Assembly: GCA_003139975.1 (NCBI GenBank)
Contig: PLHN01000207.1
Coordinates: 1-25,527, forward strand
Direction of reading: 5' to 3'
Origin: Acidobacteriaceae bacterium
Lineage (GTDB): Bacteria > Acidobacteriota > Terriglobia > Terriglobales > Acidobacteriaceae
Length of the DNA stretch: 25,527 bases
Of the stretch, positions 7,861 through 16,177 are shown in pieces. The notes under the pieces are model-generated. The model saw only the letters and a program-made list of their open reading frames with translations, was not told the origin of the DNA and searched no databases. A program made the translations under genes and the position numbers. Each line of letters begins with the position of its first letter. Position 1 is the stretch's first letter.

Positions 7861-9464
7861 GCAGGAGTGCTCTCTTTGGCGAGAGATGCTGTGTCTACCG
7901 GCGGGATCTGGAGCTTCTCCCAAACCAACTCCCGCAACCGGACTTTTTGAATCTTACCATTCGATGTGCGCGGGAATTCGTCGATGGCCATATAGCGTGA
8001 GGGCTGCTGATGGGCGGCCAAAGCCTGCTTGCACTGGGCCATGATCGATTCGAGAACAGAATCCAGACTCGTTCCTGGGTCGAGCTTCAAGACCGCGACG
8101 ATGTCTTCGCCATAGATCTCATGAGGCACGCTCACCACGGCTGCATCGACTACGCGAGCGGCGTGCAGGAGAACTTCTTCGATCGCCGCGGGGCTGATGT
8201 TGATGCCGCCGCGTATGATGAGATCTTTTCTTCTGCCCGTGATGAAAAGCGAACCGGTTTGATCGATGCGGCCGTAATCGCCGGTTGGGAACCACGCTCC
8301 TGCGTCTACTTTCCGGAGATCGCCGCTTCCGGAGAGATACCCGGCCATCAGATCGGGCGTCAGAACCTCGATCTCTCCTTCATCGTCGGATGGAACGACG
8401 GAGCCGTGGATATCGCACGCGCGCAAGCGGATTCCCGGCAGAGACTCGCCGACGTAGCCTTGGGTGTTATCGCGCGGATCGTCACTCGTGCGCGAACGAG
8501 CGGTCACGAACAAGGTTTCTGACAAACCATAACTTTCGATCAGCCTGACCCCGTAGCGTGCCTCGAAGTCCGCTTTTACTTTTGCAGACAGCGGGGCAAA
8601 ACCGACAAACATCTTTCTGATGGAAGACCGGCAGTAGTCCTCTCCCTGGCGGCCGCGATCCATTTTGAGGAGGATGGAGAGCACGGTAGGCGCAAGCCAC
8701 AGCGTGTTGACCTGGAATTTCCTGGCTCTTTCCCAAAACGTCAGGCTCGAACGCGCGTCGAAAACGTGATCGACAACCACGCTGGCGCCGGTGAGAAATG
8801 GCAAGAGCAACAAATTGTAAATGCCCCCCATGTAGGCCATGCTGAGGGTGAGATAAAAGCGCGAGTTGGAGTCAATCTCTTGCACTTCTGCGAGTGCCAT
8901 CGCATTGCGGACCATGCGGCCCATATGGTGTGCCAAACCCTTCGGTTTCGCCGTTGTGCCGGAGGTGTAGACAATCAATGCAAGATCGTCGTCGCTCATC
9001 TCACTGAACGGCACAAACGAAGACGAATCCGCGAGCCGGTTGAAATCAATGGCAACCTCAGTGCCCGGCGCTACCGGATCCTGCGAAGTGGACAAGCTGA
9101 TGGGACCGCGCAACGCGCTCGAAAGTCTCTGCCGCGCCGAAGAACTCACCGCCGTACACTTCGGCCGGCAGTTCGCAAGGATGTAGTCGGCTTCGGTCGC
9201 GCTTAGGTTGGGATTCACCGGCACAATGGTCGCGCCGCAGTAGAGGCAGGCAAAGTAAAGGACCACGAGTTCGGAGCAATTTGGCACCACGGTGGCGACG
9301 CGATCGCCAGGGTTAACACCCTGTTCGCGCAGATAGACTGCAACCGCGCATGCTTGCTTATGAAATTGAGCATAGGTGAACTCGCGCCCCGTGGCGGCAT
9401 CCACGAGGAACACGCGCTCACCGGAAGCATCCATGCGATCCGCAACAAGATCGCGAAATATCAT
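7857..9464 (-). CDS. AMP-forming acyl-CoA synthetase / acyl-ACP ligase
   Basis: A 535-residue ANL-superfamily enzyme. The P-loop YTSGTTAKPKG lies at 166-176, the aromatic/acid A5 motif appears as SYGLSE, the hinge as TGRRKDLIIRGGINI, and the catalytic lysine near the C-terminus in PRTSNGKIQK. Such enzymes activate a carboxylic acid with ATP to an acyl-adenylate and transfer it to CoA or a carrier-protein phosphopantetheine. It is joined by ATGA overlaps to the aldolase gene upstream (9461-9464) and the cyclase-family gene downstream (7857-7860). With an ACP encoded next, the acceptor may be that ACP rather than free CoA; this is inference. The length and motif order are normal, so the gene appears intact. 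Confidence 0.92.
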   Translation of the reverse strand: MIFRDLVADRMDASGERVFLVDAATGREFTYAQFHKQACAVAVYLREQGVNPGDRVATVVPNCSELVVLYFACLYCGATIVPVNPNLSATEADYILANCRPKCTAVSSSARQRLSSALRGPISLSTSQDPVAPGTEVAIDFNRLADSSSFVPFSEMSDDDLALIVYTSGTTAKPKGLAHHMGRMVRNAMALAEVQEIDSNSRFYLTLSMAYMGGIYNLLLLPFLTGASVVVDHVFDARSSLTFWERARKFQVNTLWLAPTVLSILLKMDRGRQGEDYCRSSIRKMFVGFAPLSAKVKADFEARYGVRLIESYGLSETLFVTARSRTSDDPRDNTQGYVGESLPGIRLRACDIHGSVVPSDDEGEIEVLTPDLMAGYLSGSGDLRKVDAGAWFPTGDYGRIDQTGSLFITGRRKDLIIRGGINISPAAIEEVLLHAARVVDAAVVSVPHEIYGEDIVAVLKLDPGTSLDSVLESIMAQCKQALAAHQQPSRYMAIDEFPRTSNGKIQKVRLRELVWEKLQIPPVDTASLAKESTPA

Positions 9465-11404
9465 TCCGCAGCCGCCATTCTGGCCTGTTGCGCCGCGGTG
9501 ACCATGGTTGAGATCGCGGTCCAGCGCGCCACCTGACCGCGGTAGGCTTGGCTCGGGTCAAGGCGGAGGATGGTTCGATCTGGCAGATCCTGCTTGAGGC
9601 GCGGGAAGTAACCGGCGGTGATCAGCACGGCATCCGCGGATAGAAGCTGGTCGACGGCCGTGGCATCAGCAGCGCTTGGAGGACACAGGAAAAGGGCAGC
9701 TGTCAGGCCAAGATCCAGATGCATGCGATCGGAGAAATCGGCGATCTCCCAGGCATTCGGAGGCGCGTTGGCCGGCAGGGTTCCGCGGACAGCAACATTG
9801 CGGAAAATTTGAGAATACCGAACGAGCGCATCAATCGGCGGATTGCCATAGACCAACAAGCCCAAGTCGCCGTGACGTTGTGCCACGCACAACAGAATTT
9901 CCTCTTCGAAAGCGGCGCGCAGATGCTTGGAGCGAATCGGAATTACGCGCTCTTCTCCAACCACATTCCGGATTAGTGCCGAGTGATCGCTAGCCCATGA
10001 CCCGCCGTCCAGATCCAGTAGATAAAACGCTATGCTATCGCGGGTGAGATCCAATACCTGCTCCAACAGCGGCAAGGAGCCGTACCTGACACGGCCAACC
10101 ACCGTCGCATCTTCGGCCAGAACCAAGTCGGCTAGAACCAGGTCGGGGCGGGGGCTTTCGGATGGCACAAGTTCCAGGACGGGTTTCGCCCGGCGTTTGG
10201 CGCAGGTCACGCTCATTCCTTCAACCAGCGACCGCACTGACTGAAGCGAAGCGCTGATGGCGTGTTCGGAAATGCCGGACGCGCAGAACGAGATCAATGC
10301 CTCGTTGCGAGTGTTCTTTGGCGCCTTCGGCAAGCTGCGTGCGATGCGATCGAGTTCCGGCTCATTCAGCTCTACGGGATTCAGCTTTCCCATCGCGATC
10401 ACAAGGCGACGCAAATCGACGCCATGGTTCTTGGCAGCCGCAGCCACTTTGGGCAGGAAAGAAGAATGGAACTGGCTGTAGCCCATCGCCACCGAAATCA
10501 TGTCGTAGAGCTGCATCTGCGACATGAGCGGGCCCATGAACTGTTCGGCTGCATCCATTACTTCGAAAAGATCGATCCCGGTTTCGATCCCGAGGTTCTT
10601 GAAAACGGCGACGGCGATTTCGGTAGGCACGTTGCCGGCGCTTCGGCCCAAACCATAGAGCGTGGCGTCGATCATCGTTGCCCCGCAGCGGAACGCCTCA
10701 ACGCTATTGGCAACCGCAAATTGCAGATTGCTGTGTCCGTGAAAGCCGATGGCGCAGTTACAGATTTCGCGCGTCGCGCTCACGTAGCGGCGTACGTCTT
10801 CGGGAAACATACTCCCCGCGGAATCTACGCAGTAGACAGCCTCGGCCCCAGCCGACTCCCCACCTTTTGCTTTTGCCGCAAACTGTTCGTGCGTAACGCC
10901 GTACGTCTTCATGAAGTTCAGACACGGGATCAGCCCGAGACTGCGCGCAAGCTCGATGTAGGGATATGCCTGCTCGATCTCAGGAGCGTTGTAACCGATT
11001 CGAACGAAATCGAGGCCGGCGGCACGAGCCGATTTCAGGTCGTCGGCGGTGCCGATGCCGGGAATGAAGAAAGCTCCGATTTTGGCAGATGAGAAACCCG
11101 CGGAGGCAGTAGCAGATTTGGCCGATTCGATCAGGCGCTCGTCGCTTGTGGGCATGGAGCCTTTGCCAGCACGAGCAGCCCCCAAGCCCAGACCGTGTCC
11201 TACTTCAATCCACTTGAACCCGAGCTTCGCCAGAACGCCAGAGAGAATGATAGTGTCGCGTTCGGTGAATTTGAAATCCACCGCATAGCTTCCGTCACGC
11301 AGAGTGCACTCGAGGATCTCAACCCGGTTTGCGGAATCTGGCGACGGGGCGATTGGCCGGTCTGTTTGCTGGTCAGTCCCTAAGATTTTGTGGGCCGCGG
11401 CCAT
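9461..11404 (-). CDS. HMGL-like aldolase (DmpG-type) with long C-terminal extension
   Basis: The 647-residue product has an N-terminal TIM-barrel aldolase domain (about 26-310) of the pyruvate carboxyltransferase / 4-hydroxy-2-oxovalerate aldolase family: TLRDG at 34-38 with metal-binding D37, HGHSN at 222-226 with the two metal histidines, and GLGRSAGN at 251-258. Members make or break C-C bonds next to a 2-oxo acid with a divalent metal. Beyond ~residue 360 is a 280-residue region I do not recognise, with alternating hydrophobic strands and helices suggesting an additional alpha/beta domain; it contains a 5-codon tandem duplication. Stand-alone DmpG enzymes are ~340 residues, so this is a fusion or extended form. 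The ATG at 11404 follows AAGGAA closely. It opens a coupled block with the acyl ligase and cyclase-family genes, suggesting it makes the acid they process. Confidence 0.85.
   Translation of the reverse strand: MAAAHKILGTDQQTDRPIAPSPDSANRVEILECTLRDGSYAVDFKFTERDTIILSGVLAKLGFKWIEVGHGLGLGAARAGKGSMPTSDERLIESAKSATASAGFSSAKIGAFFIPGIGTADDLKSARAAGLDFVRIGYNAPEIEQAYPYIELARSLGLIPCLNFMKTYGVTHEQFAAKAKGGESAGAEAVYCVDSAGSMFPEDVRRYVSATREICNCAIGFHGHSNLQFAVANSVEAFRCGATMIDATLYGLGRSAGNVPTEIAVAVFKNLGIETGIDLFEVMDAAEQFMGPLMSQMQLYDMISVAMGYSQFHSSFLPKVAAAAKNHGVDLRRLVIAMGKLNPVELNEPELDRIARSLPKAPKNTRNEALISFCASGISEHAISASLQSVRSLVEGMSVTCAKRRAKPVLELVPSESPRPDLVLADLVLAEDATVVGRVRYGSLPLLEQVLDLTRDSIAFYLLDLDGGSWASDHSALIRNVVGEERVIPIRSKHLRAAFEEEILLCVAQRHGDLGLLVYGNPPIDALVRYSQIFRNVAVRGTLPANAPPNAWEIADFSDRMHLDLGLTAALFLCPPSAADATAVDQLLSADAVLITAGYFPRLKQDLPDRTILRLDPSQAYRGQVARWTAISTMVTAAQQARMAAAE
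10116..10145 (-). repeat. 15-bp tandem duplication inside the aldolase gene
   Basis: Two adjacent 15-base units (10116-10130 and 10131-10145) differ at only two positions and encode DLVLA twice in a row within the unrecognised C-terminal region. The unit is exactly five codons, so the reading frame is kept. It looks like a recent small slippage duplication. Confidence 0.75.
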
Positions 11405-11445
11405 TTCCTTGAGAACCTGCTCTGACGAACTGGCTGGAAAACGTC

Positions 11446-11471
11446 AGTATACTATCGTTCCCTATTGTAAA
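11446..11471 (-). promoter_or_regulatory. Possible promoter before the aldolase gene
   Basis: In the 83-bp gap between the glycosyltransferase and aldolase genes, the minus strand shows TATACT (-10-like, 11446-11451) and TTTACA (-35-like, 11466-11471), each one or two bases from consensus. The spacer is only 14 bases, shorter than the usual 16-18, so strength is doubtful. If real it would let the aldolase-ligase-cyclase-ACP block be transcribed apart from the upstream glycan genes. Confidence 0.3.
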
Positions 11472-11487
11472 CGCGCCAGCCGCAGCC

Positions 11488-12657
11488 CTAGTGCGTGGAG
11501 ATCAGCGTCTTCGCCAGATCAAGCAGCTGTGTGACGTGCTTTCCCCAGTTGAACTCTCTGGATCGGGCGCGGCCGGCCCGCGACAACTGGGCTGCCAACT
11601 CTGGATCATTAGAAACCTGGAGGACGCAGTCAGCCAACCCCTCCGGGGAAAAACGTGGGAAGTAGACAGCCGCGTTCCCGCCGATTTCCCGATGCACGGC
11701 TAGGTCCGACGCAACGATGGGCAAGCCGCTCCACATCGCCTCGACCAAAGGATGGGCAAACGATTCCGCGTATGCGGGTGTGACGTAAATGTGGCAGGCA
11801 CGGTAAAGATGATGCAGCGAACGATAAGGAATGGCTCCGAGCTCGACGATGTCTTGATCGGCGCGCAAATCGCTCACCAGCGACGAAGCGGCTTCGGCGT
11901 GGTACGTTCCGGGGTTCTGGCCCGAATCCAAGCGGCAGGTGAGATAGAGCTTCACTTTCCTGGCCGGCATTGCCTTCTTCAAGATGGGAATAGCCCGGAA
12001 CAGGGTTTCAAAATTCCGGTAGTAGTTGTAATGGCTGACAAATAGCAGGCGGAGAGCATCCTCGCCGTGGATCAATTGCGTTTGCGTTTCTGCCGGCAAG
12101 GGAGCCGAATCGCCCGCGAAAGCTGTCGGGTCGAAACCATGGTGAACGGCCACGACTTCCCTGCTGCTCCACGCGGTGAGTTCGCGGGCAAAGGCTTTGC
12201 TGGGAGCTACTGCCACGTCGGCACGGCGAATGGATTCGCGCGCGAACCATCCTTTAATTAATGTATCTGCCCAGATCGCGTAGTCGCCGCGGGCACGAAT
12301 ATCACGGACAAAATCGGCGGAAGTGTAGAGCGCGTTTCGAGACAAGAGAATCTGCGGAACGGGAGAATTCCTGAGAGCGAAGTTGCCGGCAGAAATCAAG
12401 ACCTGCGCACCGCTGTTCCGCACCAGGCCTGCAAGTTTAGTCTGTTCATGAAAGAAGCGCCGAGTCACGCTGAAAGAATCCGCGTTTTCGACAAACGAAA
12501 TGCTGGGAAGGTCCCCAAATTCGCGGCGCAAGCCGGAACTTAGTAGGACGGTAGCTGCGGCGGTCTCTCGCCGTCCTAACTCCGGAATCACATTGCGCAG
12601 GTAAGTCAGTCCCCCGCCCGCGCTCGCGGCCAGTCCATTGATGAACATCTGGATCAT
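11488..12657 (-). CDS. Glycosyltransferase family 4
   Basis: A 389-residue GT-B protein starting MIQMFINGLAASAGGGLTYLRN, a typical GT4 opening with a glycine-rich acceptor loop. The C-terminal domain begins near LRLLFVSHYNYYRNFETL and carries EX7E in AYAESFAHPLVEAMWSGLPIVASD. It would transfer a sugar to a lipid-linked glycan in the cytoplasm. The frame is open for another 53 codons upstream, but those lie inside the polymerase gene; the ATG at 12657 overlapping that gene's stop (ATGA, 12654-12657) is the best start, with another ATG three codons later. It is the last gene of a coupled trio: glycosyltransferase, polymerase, glycosyltransferase. Confidence 0.9.
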   Translation of the reverse strand: MIQMFINGLAASAGGGLTYLRNVIPELGRRETAAATVLLSSGLRREFGDLPSISFVENADSFSVTRRFFHEQTKLAGLVRNSGAQVLISAGNFALRNSPVPQILLSRNALYTSADFVRDIRARGDYAIWADTLIKGWFARESIRRADVAVAPSKAFARELTAWSSREVVAVHHGFDPTAFAGDSAPLPAETQTQLIHGEDALRLLFVSHYNYYRNFETLFRAIPILKKAMPARKVKLYLTCRLDSGQNPGTYHAEAASSLVSDLRADQDIVELGAIPYRSLHHLYRACHIYVTPAYAESFAHPLVEAMWSGLPIVASDLAVHREIGGNAAVYFPRFSPEGLADCVLQVSNDPELAAQLSRAGRARSREFNWGKHVTQLLDLAKTLISTH

Positions 12658-14075
12658 CGGTTGGAAACGACTGCCCCAAAGTGCGCAGGCAGGTGAGCGG
12701 GGCGAACAAAAATAGCCGAAGCAGGCGCTCTCAATGTGGCCGGCATAAGATCTGCGAGCAGGAACGCGAAGGTCCAGAAGAAAATCGACGGATACGCCCC
12801 AACTGCAAAGAGCCAATCTTCAAAACCTGCATGCACGAAGCCAGCCAGCAGGACCATGGCCAGGGGAATGGAGTAATGGCGGAAATTGGTTGTTCTCTTC
12901 ATCCAAACGCACACTCGCCACACATTCGATGCGGTGAGCGCGAGAAGCGCCGGGAAGGGCACGACGCCGAGAAGCCCCACCCACCCTGCAATGGTCATGT
13001 AGCTGCTGCCATGTTCACGAACCGTCTCTGCGCTCGAAGCAAATCTCCCGAAGTAAAGTCCCGGATCCTCGCCAGTAGGGCTTGTGCCGTAACCAGTGCC
13101 GAACAGAGGATGCTGCTTGATCGAGGCGATTGAGTCTTCCCACGGCGTTTTTCGAGAGCCCAGCATACCCTCGTCCTTGTGTCCCTTGTAAAGGACTTCA
13201 TCTTCCAAAGCGGAGAGCCTTTGGTTGAGGGACGCAGGAGCCACCATTCCACTCACCGCCATCAGGAACACGACGAAACCAACCACCTTCGCCAGCAGTT
13301 TGTATTGGCGAAGGCAAACGCAAAATACCAGTGTGACAAGAATCAGGGAGATCATGGCGGCGCGGGCCATGCTGAAGAAAATGAGATACGAACAAAGAAG
13401 CAGGGCTGCGAGTCTTCGCGTCTTCAACACCGGTCCCTCGGCCGTCAACCATCCCCACAGCAAGAGGGGGAAGATTCCAATGCTCATTGCCGCGCCAAGC
13501 GAGTTCGGATTTCCCCAAATGCCGGCGCCAAGGCCGAGATAACAAACGGCCGTGCCTACGGTTGCGATCTCACACGCCAGGAGCAGGCCTTTGAAGAAGC
13601 GTTCCTCACGACCCAAAACAGCAACTCGCGCCCCGGAACAGCAGTACAGGAAGAGCAACAGCAAACTGAGCGCTTTCAAGGACGCCATTTGTACGTAAGT
13701 CGAAACGGATGCGGACACAAAAGCCGCAATCACGCAGAAGAAAGCAATCAGATGAATCGATTTGAAATGGCTGCGCGGAACCTTCATCCAGACGACGTAG
13801 CCAGTAACGGCGCCGGCGGCTAATACAACCCAGCGGCCACCAGTCCAAGCGCCTTGGAAGGGAACGTTCATGCCAGCCCAGACGAACGCAATCATAAGCA
13901 ATACGAAGAAACGTTGGTCGTACTTCCAAAGGCTGGCGATGATGATTTCGATCAACAAAATGCCACCCAGGAAGGAAACATCTCGAAAATACTGCAGGTG
14001 GGAGTACACGGCATACAGAACAAAAGCCACGCCCGCGGCCAAGCCCGCCCACTGTGCAAGCTTCCTCGAGTTCAT
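12654..14075 (-). CDS. O-antigen polymerase/ligase-like membrane protein (Wzy/WaaL family)
   Basis: The 473-residue protein is almost wholly hydrophobic, with roughly 10-12 membrane segments. GNPNSLGAAM in the middle and a large hydrophilic loop with SIKQHPLFGTGYGTSP and REHGSSYMTIAGWVG match the O-antigen ligase/polymerase superfamily, where the large periplasmic loop holds the catalytic residues. It probably polymerises repeat units, or ligates the finished chain to lipid or protein, on the outer face of the inner membrane. The two roles cannot be told apart by sequence. The ATG at 14075 overlaps the stop of the preceding glycosyltransferase (ATGA, 14072-14075); the longer frame upstream is antisense-free but lies inside that gene and was rejected. 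Confidence 0.88.
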   Translation of the reverse strand: MNSRKLAQWAGLAAGVAFVLYAVYSHLQYFRDVSFLGGILLIEIIIASLWKYDQRFFVLLMIAFVWAGMNVPFQGAWTGGRWVVLAAGAVTGYVVWMKVPRSHFKSIHLIAFFCVIAAFVSASVSTYVQMASLKALSLLLLFLYCCSGARVAVLGREERFFKGLLLACEIATVGTAVCYLGLGAGIWGNPNSLGAAMSIGIFPLLLWGWLTAEGPVLKTRRLAALLLCSYLIFFSMARAAMISLILVTLVFCVCLRQYKLLAKVVGFVVFLMAVSGMVAPASLNQRLSALEDEVLYKGHKDEGMLGSRKTPWEDSIASIKQHPLFGTGYGTSPTGEDPGLYFGRFASSAETVREHGSSYMTIAGWVGLLGVVPFPALLALTASNVWRVCVWMKRTTNFRHYSIPLAMVLLAGFVHAGFEDWLFAVGAYPSIFFWTFAFLLADLMPATLRAPASAIFVRPAHLPAHFGAVVSNR

Positions 14076-15223
14076 CGGGCCTGCCTTGCAGCCGAAAGTG
14101 CGGCTGCCGCCAACCCGGCGGCGCATGCCTCTGGCGAGTATTCTCGAATTCGTTCGGTGCTCCGCACGCTCATCTGCCGCCTCAGTTCGGGGCTCTTTAT
14201 AAGAGAATCGAGTGCCGCTTTGAGTCTTTCTGGATTCCCTGGAGGCACTATGTAGCCATTTCCCCCGTCCTCGACGAGGTCCGCCGAACAACCAGCGACG
14301 TTGGTCACGACAATCGGAAGTCCGCAAGCCATAGCTTCATTCACGACCAAACCCCACGGGTCACTATGTGTTGGCAGGACCAGCGCCTCTGACAAAGCAT
14401 ACAGGATTGCGAGTTCCTCGCGTTGCACAAAGCCGGGGAAACAAACTGTTCCCGGGCGGATATTTTGAGCCAGCCTGACGAGCTTTGCCCGCGCCGGACC
14501 ATCGCCGGCGAACACTAAGCCTACATTGCTCCGAACGACCTTCTCTAGTTTGGAATAAGCTTCCAGCAGGTCGAAGATACCTTTTTCAGCAACGAGCCGC
14601 GCGCCACACAGGACAAAGCGTTGCGGAAGTGCCCATTTCCGCCTCTGTTCTGCCGCGTGAGCACGGGCCAGATCCGCGTGAGCGGCGAAGAACCGATTAT
14701 CCACCGCGTTGGGCGCTGTGAAGATGACCTGTTCATCTACTCCAAGATTTCGGAGATAGGCAAAGGAAGATTTCCCGGGCACGACGAATGAACTGCACTC
14801 TCGCGCAAAACACCGCTTCAGATACTCTACGGCAGCGTTCCCGGCTCTCTTGTCTCGCTGGTTGCTCTCCGACCACAGGACGAAACGCACATTGTGCCCG
14901 CGCGCCCATCTGAGCGATCCCCACGAAGCCGGGTAGTTATAGCCGCCACAAATAACCGCATCCGGATTCGCCGCCATCAGGGCAGACCGTAGGCCGCGAT
15001 TGAAGAGAAGGCTGTGCTTTCCAGTTCGTAATCGCCAGGAGGAGAGAACTTCATAGGAGAAGCGAATCTCGTCGCCGTAAATGCGCCACTTTCGAAGCGC
15101 GGCGTCGGTTTCCGCCAGGAAGATAACGTGCAGATCCACTCCAGTCTGACGTGCCAGGGCATTGAAGACAGGAATGCGATAAGGGGCGATGATTTCCGTG
15201 ATCAGTGCGATCCGCCTGGTCAT
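14072..15223 (-). CDS. Glycosyltransferase family 4
   Basis: The 383-residue protein opens with ITEIIAPYRIPVFNAL, a hallmark of GT4 enzymes in O-antigen clusters, and has the donor-binding domain from CGARLVAEKGIFDLLEAY onward. The EX7E position reads DPWGLVVNE, with aspartate in place of the first glutamate, a substitution compatible with activity. It acts on lipid-linked glycan at the cytoplasmic face of the membrane. The ATG at 15223 overlaps the TGA of a small 65-codon frame upstream, and its own stop overlaps the polymerase start, so it sits in a translationally coupled chain. Confidence 0.9.
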   Translation of the reverse strand: MTRRIALITEIIAPYRIPVFNALARQTGVDLHVIFLAETDAALRKWRIYGDEIRFSYEVLSSWRLRTGKHSLLFNRGLRSALMAANPDAVICGGYNYPASWGSLRWARGHNVRFVLWSESNQRDKRAGNAAVEYLKRCFARECSSFVVPGKSSFAYLRNLGVDEQVIFTAPNAVDNRFFAAHADLARAHAAEQRRKWALPQRFVLCGARLVAEKGIFDLLEAYSKLEKVVRSNVGLVFAGDGPARAKLVRLAQNIRPGTVCFPGFVQREELAILYALSEALVLPTHSDPWGLVVNEAMACGLPIVVTNVAGCSADLVEDGGNGYIVPPGNPERLKAALDSLIKSPELRRQMSVRSTERIREYSPEACAAGLAAAALSAARQAR

Positions 15224-15417
15224 GACGATGCCGTGGCCTCTCCGTACACTGACGCGCCCTCCAGCGGACAGGCGAAAAGATCCTGCAGGGGTTCGACTCG
15301 CTCAGTGTAACTTCTGCCGACATCTATCCCGTGTTCGCGAGACTGGCTGGTTCCTGCGCTCTTCCAAGCGCAACCAATCCGCAGAAAACGCGAGCGGGGA
15401 TTCAAAGAACGGGGCAT
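15220..15417 (-). CDS. Small uncertain ORF (65 codons), possible gene remnant
   Basis: A 211-bp gap separates the methyltransferase and glycosyltransferase genes. It holds a frame from ATG 15417 whose TGA overlaps the next ATG (15220-15223), the same coupling used elsewhere here. No Shine-Dalgarno is visible. The second half (REHGIDVGRSYTERVEPLQ, then a CPLEG segment) faintly recalls the C-terminal part of DegT/DnrJ-type sugar aminotransferases, where REHGID-x-x-x-x-Y and a later CP motif occur, but the conserved final LP-x-H-P end is missing. It could be a decayed aminotransferase tail, a real small protein, or chance. I keep it because the overlap and codon pattern in its 3' half look coding. 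Confidence 0.3.
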   Translation of the reverse strand: MPRSLNPRSRFLRIGCAWKSAGTSQSREHGIDVGRSYTERVEPLQDLFACPLEGASVYGEATASS

Positions 15418-15434
15418 CCGGCGAAATGGGGGAT

Positions 15435-16040
15435 TTACCTCACAGCTTCCATGTAAAGGCTTTCGGAGCGCCGTGATTCTAGCTCAATGCCCGCGATCTC
15501 CGCAATCCGGCTGCGGCCGAAGGTACTGCATTCGGGCGCTAGAAAACCAGCTTCCTGTAGCATGCGAGCAAGCGAGCGGGCGTCGAACATCTGCTTGTGG
15601 TGCGCTCCCGCATGCACAATGTCGCGAACGCTCGCCGTAAGAAGAAGCCGCGAAATAAATCTGTGAGAGGCCATCGGGTCGGCGTTGCCGGCAAGATAGT
15701 CGCACACCATAATCCCCAGGTCAGGCACGACGATCCGCAGGATGCCGCCGGGTCTGAGAACGCGGAAACACTCACGCGCCACGGCGCGCGATTCCTCGTA
15801 GGTAAAGTGTTCGAAGGTGTGCGAAGAATAGATGCAAGAGACCGACGAATTCCCAAAGGGGATCCGCTTGCGGACGTCGGCGCGGAGCACGCCCCGTGGC
15901 CAGTCGGGAGTGCGAAAAATCCTTCTCCCGAATGGCAAACGCGAGAGCAGGATCGTGGGCGAATTGTCGATGTTCACCCATCCCTCGATCCCCGACGTTC
16001 CACAACCGATGTTTAGCTTCAATTGGACCGCGCCGGTCAT
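15435..16040 (-). CDS. Class I SAM-dependent methyltransferase (Methyltransf_11-like)
   Basis: A 201-residue methyltransferase with motif I LNIGCGTSGIEGWVNID near the N-terminus, DVRKRIPF, YSSHTFEHFTYEE and ECFRVLRPGGILRIVVPDLG, the usual order for this fold. A segment with HAGAHHKQMFD follows and probably forms part of the active-site lid. It likely methylates a sugar of the repeat unit or an intermediate. It shares layout and end motif (SLYMEA) with the protein encoded at 2941-3594, pointing to duplication within the locus. ATG at 16040; a weak promoter-like pair lies upstream in the 137-bp gap. Confidence 0.87.
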   Translation of the reverse strand: MTGAVQLKLNIGCGTSGIEGWVNIDNSPTILLSRLPFGRRIFRTPDWPRGVLRADVRKRIPFGNSSVSCIYSSHTFEHFTYEESRAVARECFRVLRPGGILRIVVPDLGIMVCDYLAGNADPMASHRFISRLLLTASVRDIVHAGAHHKQMFDARSLARMLQEAGFLAPECSTFGRSRIAEIAGIELESRRSESLYMEAVR

Positions 16041-16094
16041 GTGTGGATTACCCGAAATTTCCTTCTTGACCTCAAAAAGGACAACATTTTAGCC

Positions 16095-16123
16095 CTTATC
16101 TTGCCTATTCACGGTATGTGCAA
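16095..16123 (-). promoter_or_regulatory. Possible promoter in the 137-bp gap before a methyltransferase
   Basis: On the minus strand GATAAG (16095-16100) lies exactly 17 bases after TTGCAC (16118-16123), a correct spacing for a sigma-70 type promoter, but both boxes match consensus only partly. A better -10-like TAAAAT (16086-16091) has no good -35. The gap is visibly AT-richer than the flanking genes and is the second longest in the operon, so an internal promoter here is reasonable though unproven. Confidence 0.28.
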
Positions 16124-16177
16124 ACGAGTCTCATCGCAGTGCTTTAACGGTCATTTGCCCGCAAGCCGCTCAACTCA

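Noticed and set aside
10262..11092. Long plus-strand frame of 276 codons
   Set aside because: Antisense to the aldolase domain, whose metal motifs are on the minus strand; a high-GC shadow frame.
13179..13823. Plus-strand frame of 214 codons
   Set aside because: Antisense to the membrane-spanning polymerase/ligase gene; its polar composition is what reversed hydrophobic codons produce.
15426..15464. Plus-strand translation DLPHSFHVKAF, strikingly like the DLPHSLYVEAF tail of the methyltransferase at 2941
   Set aside because: The minus-strand codons for SLYMEA at this place are nearly self-complementary, so the reverse reading gives a similar peptide by chance; no other part of a methyltransferase is found around it on the plus strand.
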